NCBI RefSeq assembly: GCF_014196125.1
Contig: NZ_JACIDA010000003.1
Span: 62,001 to 126,000, forward strand
DNA length: 64,000 bases
Direction of reading: 5' to 3'
Origin: Brevundimonas mediterranea
GTDB lineage: Bacteria; Pseudomonadota; Alphaproteobacteria; Caulobacterales; Caulobacteraceae
Shown: one piece after another, positions 17,690 through 25,745 of the stretch
How positions within the stretch are numbered: the first letter of the stretch is position 1
Layout: each line of letters begins with the position of its first letter
Program-made: the position numbers and the translations under genes
Notes under the pieces: model-generated
Seen by the model: the letters and a program-made list of their open reading frames with translations, nothing else
What the model was told of the DNA's origin: nothing
Databases searched by the model: none

Positions 17690-18033
17690 CGTCGTTCTCC
17701 TGACTGGTAGGGCTGCCAATATTCCGTCTCGAGCGCCATCCTAAACACAGCCTAGGGGGCAATAGCCCTGTGTCCGAGACAATGAATCCCGACAACAAAA
17801 ACGCCTGACCCCAGCTGGGGACCATTAGGAATATCATCCTGTGGAGGATGATGCACACCTTACGCACACCTGCGGCCTACCTAAACATTTGTTTTAAAAT
17901 GGAAAAACTCGGGCGCAGCCGACACCAAAGTGGCGCCAGCACCGTCGCGTTTCCGTCATATTCCGAATAGCTCAGCAAAGTCATGCATTTGAGCAGCGCC
18001 AAGTTGGCGCCAACTTCGCTGCAGATCACTGCG
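17690..18033. other. Gene-free stretch with palindromes
   Basis: No gene is supported. It holds a perfect hairpin ATCATCCT-GTGG-AGGATGAT (17833-17852), a TGGCGCCA palindrome at 17931-17938, and the longer palindrome at 18001-18016. It includes the upstream region of the leftward 58-residue gene and the downstream end of the 254-residue gene. Confidence 0.4.
18001..18016. promoter_or_regulatory. Perfect 16-bp palindrome, candidate operator
   Basis: AAGTTGGCGCCAACTT is a perfect palindrome. Its TGGCGCCA core recurs at 17931-17938, with centres 74 bp apart, close to seven helical turns. This spacing suits a looping repressor or an accessory DNA-binding protein. The RHH and MerR-like proteins of the island are possible binders, but none is shown. 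Confidence 0.35.
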
Positions 18034-18798
18034 TTAGAAGCGCGTAAAAAACGACGGCAGGTAGCCCAGCTCTGGCTTTGGCGCGACCTCTTTCGAGGCC
18101 GTTTCCGGGATCGGGGACGTAAGGTCCGCAGGGATACCCTCCCCCTCATGCTCCGAACGTTCCGGGACGGTTTGATTGGGCGCCTCGGCCGTGTCGGTTT
18201 GGACGACCTCCGTCCTCGGCGCAGGGCTCGGCGGCTCCGCAGCCGGCTCCAAAGGTCCAGTTGCTTCGACCAAGACCTCCGGCGGCAATGGAGCATAGCC
18301 CTGGCCCCTACCCTGGCGCCGCAGGACCTTTGATCGCGCCCCTACGACTGCGACCGACCCGAGACGCAACAACCCGTTTACGGCGCCCGCAACACCCGCT
18401 TCGAATTGGTCGAGGGCGCGGTCGATGCGGACACGAAACTGCGGATCCGTCTTTGATCTTTGTCGCCCCAAATACACGAGCGACCCCAGCCAGATCAGAA
18501 CCGACAGCCAAGCGCCCTGGACGAAGCAGAGGCCGGCCCAGTCGAGGTGAGGCGCGATCCAATAGGCGGATCGCAGCTCCTCCGCGGTGAGCTCGACCAC
18601 CCCTCCGTAGGGATGGCGAAGCGGATCGGTATGGAGCGGCGCGCTGCTCAGGAGCGACTGAAGATCGGCCTCAAATGCGCGGAGGCTAAAGCCGATCGCC
18701 GTCGCCCCCGTACGCCACGCCACGACGACCCAGACCACCACCAACCCTCCGCGCAGCCACCGTGTGGCCTGGCGCTTCGTGACGACGTAGGACCGCAT
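18034..18798 (-). CDS. Membrane protein of unknown function
   Basis: A 254-residue protein. A basic N-terminus leads into a transmembrane segment at about 17-37 (GGLVVVWVVVAW). A second lies at about 92-110 (WAGLCFVQGAWLSVLIWLG), and a Pro/Glu-rich, probably disordered tail follows from about 165. The loop between the two spans should be periplasmic. It starts 2 bp after the stop of the RHH-like gene, so the two form one transcription unit. No family is recognised. Conjugation- or mobilisation-related membrane partners have this look, but that is only suggestion. Confidence 0.55.
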   Translation of the reverse strand: MRSYVVTKRQATRWLRGGLVVVWVVVAWRTGATAIGFSLRAFEADLQSLLSSAPLHTDPLRHPYGGVVELTAEELRSAYWIAPHLDWAGLCFVQGAWLSVLIWLGSLVYLGRQRSKTDPQFRVRIDRALDQFEAGVAGAVNGLLRLGSVAVVGARSKVLRRQGRGQGYAPLPPEVLVEATGPLEPAAEPPSPAPRTEVVQTDTAEAPNQTVPERSEHEGEGIPADLTSPIPETASKEVAPKPELGYLPSFFTRF

Positions 18799-18800
18799 GG

Positions 18801-19250
18801 TCAGCGACCGTTCAGGGAATTCAGGTGGTCTTCGCGCTTCAGGTGATGCGCGACAAAGGCATTGTAGAGGCCCCAGAGACGTTCATCGCCATCGGGATAA
18901 AACCTTCTGAAAGGTGACGGCGGTTGTAGGCCAAACATTTCCGCTGCGCCCTTGGTGATGTCCTCCTTGATTTCAGTGAGCGGTCGCGTCGGGGCCAATT
19001 CCGGCTCAAAGATCTTCGCCGCGATCAGCAGCGACAGGCTCGTGTTCACGAAGCCGAAATAGGCGGCGCTCTTGGTGAAGTAGTTCTCCTCCGTAGCGCG
19101 ATATTCCCGGATGATGAGCTCGGCGAGCTCGCTGATCGTGCAGTGGGACTTCGCGGAATAGCGGCGAAGGAAGTCTGCACTTTCCTCCGACAGACGGAGG
19201 TTCAGGCGGTGCTTATGCAGCTTTCGGGAAGGTCTAGGGCCAATAGGCAT
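18801..19250 (-). CDS. Ribbon-helix-helix-like DNA-binding protein
   Basis: A 149-residue protein. The opening basic segment and RLNLRLSEESADFLRRYS followed by TISELAELIIREY fit a ribbon-helix-helix fold of the type seen in mobilisation (MobC/TraY-like) proteins and antitoxins. The C-terminal 80 residues are unrecognised. The frame opens earlier at 19409, but the ATG at 19250 has AGGA 5 nt upstream and gives the normal RHH position, so it is preferred. It is co-transcribed with the downstream membrane protein and divergent from the MerR-like gene. The intervening 112 bp probably holds both promoters and an autoregulatory site. Confidence 0.55.
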   Translation of the reverse strand: MPIGPRPSRKLHKHRLNLRLSEESADFLRRYSAKSHCTISELAELIIREYRATEENYFTKSAAYFGFVNTSLSLLIAAKIFEPELAPTRPLTEIKEDITKGAAEMFGLQPPSPFRRFYPDGDERLWGLYNAFVAHHLKREDHLNSLNGR

Positions 19251-19362
19251 ATGCGTCCTGCGATAGTGGGAAGTGGTCCACCTAAGCACCACGGACAAAA
19301 CTAGATTACAATTGGATTTTTGAGATTGACGCTCGGACATCGCGTGCATAGGGTTTCGTCCT

Positions 19363-20013
19363 ATGAGCGCATATTTTCCCCCAGCCCACCTGTGGAATTC
19401 GTCATTCACCGCATCAGCGGCTTGCCGTATTACCGAAGTTAATCAACCTGTTCAGAGAGACTGGCGGAAACGAGGTCTTTTATCGAAGGCCGAGGGATGG
19501 GCACGCTTCTCGCCTGATGACCTCGTTCATGTCGCGCTCAGGGATGCAATGCGGCTGCTCGGCCTACCGCATACCGACCCGGCGATCGATTTGCGGGACG
19601 TAGCGACCGCTACACAAGCTTGGGCTGCAACGTACCCGGGCTCCATTGGCTATAATGATGGCCTGGAGCCCTCGGTCTATCCCCGCTCAACGTTCATCGA
19701 TGAACCCCGGTTTCGGTATGCGTATGCGATTAGATCTTGGCAGGTGGATACGCCGCTTGAACTTGCCGCTGACTACGATGACCTACGTGCAGTGCTAACG
19801 GGGGACGATGAGCGGGTCGGCATCGCTCTAATCGACATTAGGTCGATCGGATTAAGTATCGCGGCGAAGGCTGGCGAGCCGCTCTGGTACGTCAGCTCTG
19901 GCCCCGGGATGCACAACATAACTGCGGCGCAAAACGCTGCGGTGAATGGCGATAAGGCGGCCCAAAAGGCTCTGAAAGCCATCGGGCAAGAGTGGGATCT
20001 CGACAAGCTATGA
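19363..20013 (+). CDS. MerR-like HTH protein of the integrase module
   Basis: A 216-residue protein. Near residues 19-60 it has a MerR-like DNA-binding region (CRITEVNQPVQRDWRKRGLL, then FSPDDLVHVALRDAMRLLG). The C-terminal 150 residues match no family I can name. The stop overlaps the next start (ATGA), so it belongs to a three-gene unit with the excisionase-like protein and the integrase. It is probably the element's regulator of integration and excision. The N-terminal start is uncertain because ATG 19363 has no clear RBS. Confidence 0.6.
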   Translation: MSAYFPPAHLWNSSFTASAACRITEVNQPVQRDWRKRGLLSKAEGWARFSPDDLVHVALRDAMRLLGLPHTDPAIDLRDVATATQAWAATYPGSIGYNDGLEPSVYPRSTFIDEPRFRYAYAIRSWQVDTPLELAADYDDLRAVLTGDDERVGIALIDIRSIGLSIAAKAGEPLWYVSSGPGMHNITAAQNAAVNGDKAAQKALKAIGQEWDLDKL

Positions 20014-20258
20014 GCAGGCGCATTCCAGCGCGACCCACCATTCTGGAACCCCGCGGCCTGAACCGCGAGCAAGCCAGCCTCTACGTCGGCATCAGCGTTT
20101 CCAAATTCGATCAGCTCGTCCACGACGGCCGAATGCCGGCGCCCAAACGGATCGACGCTCGGAAAATCTGGGATCGGCATGCGCTGGACACCGCATTCTG
20201 GGCTCTTCCAGACGATGGCCCTGACCGCAACGACAATCCCTGGGACGCACCGGCGTGA
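20010..20258 (+). CDS. AlpA/excisionase-like HTH protein
   Basis: An 82-residue protein with the AlpA/Xis-type winged helix pattern: NREQASLYVGISVSKFDQLV, then DGRMPAPKRIDARKIWDRHALD. Such proteins bend DNA at attachment sites or activate integrase genes. The ATG at 20010 overlaps the previous stop (ATGA), and its own TGA overlaps the integrase GTG (GTGA). This tight coupling supports the recombination-directionality role. Confidence 0.75.
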   Translation: MSRRIPARPTILEPRGLNREQASLYVGISVSKFDQLVHDGRMPAPKRIDARKIWDRHALDTAFWALPDDGPDRNDNPWDAPA

Positions 20259-21265
20259 AGAAAAAGCCGAGCCACGTCAGCTGCTATCGCGACGCACACG
20301 GCAAACTCCGATGGAGATATCGGCGCGTCCGCTGTCCCGAGTCACAAACGACTGAGCCGTTCGGATCGGAAGCGTGGTGGACGTGGTACGCCGCCGCATC
20401 CATGGCTCAACCCGAGCCGGTTGCGTCAAACCGAAGCACGCCCGGCTCCATCCATGCGCTAGGCGTCGCCTATTACGCGTCAGCCGATTTCAACGGGCTC
20501 AGGCCGACAACCCAGCGAACCTACAAGGGCATCTTCGACCGCTATCGCGACAAGTACGGCGCCAAACCGGTCGCACTCCTCGAGCCCAGGCATATTCGCG
20601 GGCAGATGGACGCCATGGCAGCGACGCCCGCCGCAGCCAACAACATGCTGAAGGTGCTTCGGGCCGTGATGCGCTTTGCGGTGGATCGAGGGATTGTTCG
20701 TACCGACCCCACGAGCGGCGTCCGAATGCTTCGATACAGGAGCGAGGGCTTCCACACCTGGACAGAGCTGGAAGTTGCCGCCTTTGAGGCCAAGTGGCCC
20801 GTCGGCAGCAAGGAGCGGCTTGGGTTCGACCTGCTGCTCTACACGGCTCAGCGCTCAGGTGACGTGCGTCAGATGACCGTCCACCAGGTTCGCGACGGCC
20901 GTGTCCTGGTGCGCCAGGAAAAGACGGGACAGCTGGTCGACATACCGCTTCACCCACGGCTTCAAACCTCGCTGGCGGCGCACAAGATCGAGCACCTGGC
21001 GCTGCTGACGACCAAATATGGCAAGCCCTTCACAGAGAAGGGGTTCGGAAACTGGGTGAGCAAGGCGGCGGAACGCGCCGGCCTGCCGCACTGCTCGGCC
21101 CACGGCCTTCGTAAAGCGGCGGCCCGCCGATTGGCGGAAGCCGGATGCTCAGCCCATGAAATCATGGCGATCACCGGCCACCAAAGCCTCAAGGAGGTCG
21201 AGCGCTACACGCGCGAGGCTGGCCGACGCAATCTCGCCGATTCCGCCATGAAGCGGATCGGCTGA
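20255..21265 (+). CDS. Tyrosine recombinase (integrase)
   Basis: A 336-residue phage/island integrase. Catalytic residues are in place: Arg200 (AQRSGDV), a Lys in the beta-hairpin (RQEKTGQ), His283 and Arg286 (HGLRK), His309 (GHQS) and the nucleophile Tyr318 (VERYTRE). A SAM-like core-binding domain lies at about 60-150. The GTG start overlaps the upstream excisionase stop. Its 3' end points at the 3' end of tRNA-Ser, 96 bp away, the usual arrangement for an island inserted at a tRNA gene. The enzyme appears intact. Confidence 0.92.
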   Translation: MKKKPSHVSCYRDAHGKLRWRYRRVRCPESQTTEPFGSEAWWTWYAAASMAQPEPVASNRSTPGSIHALGVAYYASADFNGLRPTTQRTYKGIFDRYRDKYGAKPVALLEPRHIRGQMDAMAATPAAANNMLKVLRAVMRFAVDRGIVRTDPTSGVRMLRYRSEGFHTWTELEVAAFEAKWPVGSKERLGFDLLLYTAQRSGDVRQMTVHQVRDGRVLVRQEKTGQLVDIPLHPRLQTSLAAHKIEHLALLTTKYGKPFTEKGFGNWVSKAAERAGLPHCSAHGLRKAAARRLAEAGCSAHEIMAITGHQSLKEVERYTREAGRRNLADSAMKRIG

Positions 21266-21361
21266 GCCAACGAAACAAGAACAGCCTTGTCTAACAACGA
21301 CCATGCGGGTTAGACATATGAGGAGCTAACAGATTGATTATGCTTGGAAAAATTAAGTGGG

Positions 21362-21451
21362 TGGCGGACAGAGAGGGATTCGAACCCTCGGTAGGCTTTC
21401 ACCTACACACGCTTTCCAAGCGTGCGCGATCGACCACTCCGCCACCTGTCC
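21362..21451 (-). tRNA. tRNA-Ser (anticodon GGA)
   Basis: A 90-nt cloverleaf on the minus strand: acceptor GGACAGG pairs with UCUGUCC, discriminator G, encoded CCA, anticodon loop CUUGGAAAG (anticodon GGA), a long class II variable arm as in serine tRNAs, and a T-arm GGGTTCGAATCCC. Its 3' end faces the integrase, so it is the probable integration target. No terminator is seen immediately downstream of it. Confidence 0.95.
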
Positions 21452-21590
21452 GTTTCACGCCACGTCTTGCGCGCCGCCGGAGGTCGATCCGGCGGGAGGC
21501 GGGCCTGATAGAACACACTCGCCCCCTCGGCAAGCGCCTCTGACATCCCCATATAGGCGTCGAAGTCATTTTTCGTCCGAGGAGCCCCCG

Positions 21591-22241
<651 letters not shown>

Positions 22242-22335
22242 TCACCCGGTATCGGGCGAAATGTCCTGCGGCCGCCGGCTAGGCGTCGGCGGCCGACAGG
22301 CGTAGGGAACGGCGAAAAGGTCCAGGGAGCCGCTC

Positions 22336-23661
22336 ATGTCCGCCTTCGTCCACCCCGATGAGATCCGCAGCCGTTTCTCGGCCGCCCTGTCCGCCATGTA
22401 CCGGGCGGAGGTGCCGCAGTACGGCGAACTGCTAGCCTTGGTGTCGGAGGTGAATTCGCGGGTGCTGAAGGCCGATCCGACCGGGGCCGAGCGTCTGGCC
22501 GCTGCGGGCGAACTGGCCCGCCTGTCGGAAGAACGGCACGGCGCAATCCGCGTCGGCACGGCGGATGAACTGGCCACCATCGCCCGCGCCTTTGCGGTCA
22601 TGGGCATGGCGCCGGTCAGCTACTACAATCTGGCCCCGGCCGGGGTGCCGGTTCATTCGACCGCCTTCCGTCCCGTCGAGCCTGCGGCTTTGGCGCGCAA
22701 TCCGTTCCGGGTCTTCTGCTCCCTGTTGCGGCTGGAGCTGATCGAGGACGAGGCCCTGAGGGCCGAGGCCGCCGCCGCCCTGGCCCGGCGCGACATCTTC
22801 ACCCCGTGCGCCCGGACCCTGATCGAAACGGCCGAGACCGCCGGCGGCCTGGACGAGGATCAGGCCGACCGGTTCGTGTCCGAACTGCTGGAGACCTTCC
22901 GCTGGCACGCCCAGGCGACGGTCAGCGCACAGACCTATGAACGGCTGGTGGCCGCCCACCGGCTGATCGCGGACGTGGTCAGTTTCAAGGGGCCGCACAT
23001 CAACCACCTGACGCCGCGCACTCTGGACATCGACGCCGCCCAGGCCGCCATGCCTGAACGGGGGATCACGCCCAAGGAAACGATCGAGGGCCCGCCCGCC
23101 CGCGCCTGCCCCATCCTGTTGCGCCAGACCAGTTTCAAGGCGCTGGAGGAGGCCATCGCCTTCCCGTCGGGCGACGCCGTGGTCGCCGGCGTCCACACCG
23201 CCCGTTTCGGCGAGATCGAACAGCGGGGATGCGCCCTGACCCCGACCGGCCGGGCCCTGTACGACACGGCCCTGGCGACCAGGGATTTCGCGGCCCTGCC
23301 TGACGACTGGACCGCCCTGCGCCGGAACGGCCTGGCCTGGTTCCGCTATCGCGCCACGCCGCAGGGCCTGGCCGCCCGCGCCGAGACCGCCGATCTGGAG
23401 GATCTGATCGCCCTGGGCCATGTGGTCGCCGAACCCATCACCTATGAGGATTTCCTGCCCGTCAGCGCGGCGGGCATCTTCCAGTCCAACCTGGGAGCCG
23501 AGGCGCGCGGGACCGCCTATGCCGTGGACCCGGCCAAGGCCGATTTCGAACAGGCCCTGGGCCGGTTGGTGCTGGACGAAATGGCGCTTTACCAGGCCGA
23601 GCAGGACGCCTCGGTCGCCGCGACCCTGAAGGCGCTGGGGCTGACGACCGCGACGGCTTGA
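22336..23661 (+). CDS. hglS: 2-oxoadipate dioxygenase/decarboxylase (DUF1338, YdcJ/HglS family)
   Basis: A 441-residue member of the DUF1338/HglS family of non-haem iron enzymes, which convert 2-oxoadipate to D-2-hydroxyglutarate in lysine catabolism. The conserved KGPHINHLTPRTLDID block near 217-233 contains the metal-ligand His. Further family segments are ARACPILLRQTSFKALEE and YEDFLPVSAAGIF near the C-terminus. Length fits the family. The ATG at 22336 has AGGGAG upstream. No other lysine-degradation gene is next to it, so pathway use is inferred from the family only. Confidence 0.85.
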   Translation: MSAFVHPDEIRSRFSAALSAMYRAEVPQYGELLALVSEVNSRVLKADPTGAERLAAAGELARLSEERHGAIRVGTADELATIARAFAVMGMAPVSYYNLAPAGVPVHSTAFRPVEPAALARNPFRVFCSLLRLELIEDEALRAEAAAALARRDIFTPCARTLIETAETAGGLDEDQADRFVSELLETFRWHAQATVSAQTYERLVAAHRLIADVVSFKGPHINHLTPRTLDIDAAQAAMPERGITPKETIEGPPARACPILLRQTSFKALEEAIAFPSGDAVVAGVHTARFGEIEQRGCALTPTGRALYDTALATRDFAALPDDWTALRRNGLAWFRYRATPQGLAARAETADLEDLIALGHVVAEPITYEDFLPVSAAGIFQSNLGAEARGTAYAVDPAKADFEQALGRLVLDEMALYQAEQDASVAATLKALGLTTATA

Positions 23662-23686
23662 GTTCTGCTTGCACTGATCTCAGGGA

Positions 23687-25594
23687 ATGCCCCCGAGACC
23701 ATCCGCCGTATTGCCTGAACCGATCCGCCGGATCATAGACGCGGCCGTGAACCCGTCCGCCCCCCCGTCCGTGCGCCGCTATGATCTGGACTGGATCCGT
23801 GTCGGCGCGTTCGGCCTGCTGATCCTGTATCATGTCGGCCTGGTGTACGGGGTCTATGGCTGGCACGTGCACAGCGTCCACACTTTCGAGTGGATGCGCG
23901 AAGCCATTCTCATCACCAATCCCTGGCGGCTGACCCTGCTGTTCCTGGTGTCCGGGGCGGCGCTGCGGTTCATGACCTTCCGGCGCAGTCCGCGCGAAGT
24001 GGCCCGCGCCCGGTTCGAGCGGCTGGTCCCGCCCCTGCTTTTCGGCGCGGTGATCCTGGTGCCGATCCAGTCGTGGATCGAGGCGATGGACAAGGCCGGC
24101 TGGCCCAGCGGCCTGGCCGGTTTCGCCGCCTGGATGGTGCATGAGTTCAGCTTCAGCGGCCTGGCCGACGGGGTTCCGGTCAACCACCTGTGGTTCATCG
24201 TCTATATCGCCGCCTACAGCGTCGTCACCGTGCTGCTATGGCGCCGGCCGGGCCTGATCGACCAGATGGGCGCGTGGCTGGAGAAGGCGTTGGCGGGGCC
24301 GCGCGTCCTGATCCTGCCGATCCTCTATCTGATCGCCATCCGCATCCTGCTGTTCCCCTGGTTCGGGGTGACGAACATCCTGCACTGGGACTGGTACAAT
24401 CACGCCCTGTCGCTGGGCGCCTTCGTCTTCGGCTTCTGCATCGTCGGGCGCGAGACGATCTGGCGCGATATGGAGCGGTATCGCTGGGTCGCCCTGGGTC
24501 TGGCCGCGGTCGCCCTGCCGGTCATGATGGCCCAGGTCTGGCATCCGGGAGGCCGGGCCTTCTGGGGCGTGCCCAAGGCCATGGTCTATGGCCTGGACCA
24601 GTGGGCGGTGATCGTCGCCATCCTGGGCTTCGGCAGCAAACATCTTCGGTCGCGCGGCGGGCCGGTGCTGAAATACCTGACCGAGGCCACCTTCCCCCTC
24701 TATCTGGCGCACCAGACCATCCTGGTCGCCGCCGTCTGGATCATCCGGCCCGCACGCCTGCCCGTCGGGCTGGAAGCCCTGTCGCTGTTGCTGATCACCT
24801 TCGTGGGCAGTTTCGCCGTCTTCGAGGTCGTCAAGCGAATCCCCGCCATCCGCCCCCTGTGGGGGCTGAAGCCGCTGGACGGCCGGCCCTGGCCGGTGGA
24901 CCTGGCGGCCTTGCGACGTCCGCCCGCCCGCTATCACCGCCGTCGGCGTCTGCTGGCCATCGGCGTGGCCGCACCGCTTCTGGCCCTGACGGTGGTGGCC
25001 GCCGCCATCGCCGCCTATCCCGGTTTCGACAACGCCACCCAGTATCTGAGCGAACTGGGCGGGGCGACGGCCCCGGCGCCGATCATCTTCAACGGCGGGG
25101 TCTTCGTCGCCGGGGTGATGGCGGCCCTGGCGGGGATCGGCTTCGGCCTGGCCGTCTACGCCCTGACGGAAAAGCGGATCGCCGCCGCCGTGATCGCAAT
25201 GGTCTTCGTCCTGGCCGGGGCGGGCATGTCAGCCTCGACACTGTATCCCTGGCCCGATCCGCGCCACATGATCATCAACCTGGCCCTGGGCATCCAGTTG
25301 GCGCCGGTTCTGCTGCTGTGGGGGCTGGCGTCGCGCCGGGACGTGCCCCGGCTGAAAATCTTCCTGGCCGCCACTTTTGTCATCATGGCGATTCTGACGG
25401 TTGTTACAAAACACCTCGTCTTCCCCGGCACGGTCAACGACGACAATGTCGGCTGGTGGGAGCGCGCCTACGCCATTGTTCTGGTGTGCTGGGTGGGGAT
25501 CGCGGCCTGGGTTCTGGACCGTAAACTGCTGCAGGACGCGGTGAAATTGCCGCAGCGCCTGCCTGACGCCGCCCCGGCGGTCAAACCCGGGTAA
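23687..25594 (+). CDS. Acyltransferase-3 / DUF998 fusion membrane protein
   Basis: A 635-residue polytopic membrane protein. Residues 1-400 are an acyltransferase-3 (OafA/OpgC-like) domain: RYDLDWIRVGAFGLLILYH near the start with the family His, and the FLVSGAALRFM segment. Residues from about 420 form a second hydrophobic domain with DUF998 features (PGFDNATQYLSELGG, ASTLYPWPDPRHM). Acyltransferase-3 proteins move acyl groups onto sugars at the membrane. Being just upstream of opgH, it may modify periplasmic glucan, but that is an inference from position. The fusion is unusual. The stop leaves 151 bp to opgH. Confidence 0.75.
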   Translation: MPPRPSAVLPEPIRRIIDAAVNPSAPPSVRRYDLDWIRVGAFGLLILYHVGLVYGVYGWHVHSVHTFEWMREAILITNPWRLTLLFLVSGAALRFMTFRRSPREVARARFERLVPPLLFGAVILVPIQSWIEAMDKAGWPSGLAGFAAWMVHEFSFSGLADGVPVNHLWFIVYIAAYSVVTVLLWRRPGLIDQMGAWLEKALAGPRVLILPILYLIAIRILLFPWFGVTNILHWDWYNHALSLGAFVFGFCIVGRETIWRDMERYRWVALGLAAVALPVMMAQVWHPGGRAFWGVPKAMVYGLDQWAVIVAILGFGSKHLRSRGGPVLKYLTEATFPLYLAHQTILVAAVWIIRPARLPVGLEALSLLLITFVGSFAVFEVVKRIPAIRPLWGLKPLDGRPWPVDLAALRRPPARYHRRRRLLAIGVAAPLLALTVVAAAIAAYPGFDNATQYLSELGGATAPAPIIFNGGVFVAGVMAALAGIGFGLAVYALTEKRIAAAVIAMVFVLAGAGMSASTLYPWPDPRHMIINLALGIQLAPVLLLWGLASRRDVPRLKIFLAATFVIMAILTVVTKHLVFPGTVNDDNVGWWERAYAIVLVCWVGIAAWVLDRKLLQDAVKLPQRLPDAAPAVKPG

Positions 25595-25745
25595 AGATTC
25601 CCGATATTTTTTGCCCATATCAACATTGCGTGATTGAAAGTCGCGCGAATGTGATCGACTATAGGGCTCGTGCTGCAGTGCAGCGCGCCGCCCCCTTCCT
25701 GCCTTCGGAAGCGGGGTCGGTCAACACGGGGGCGTCCAGAGCGGC

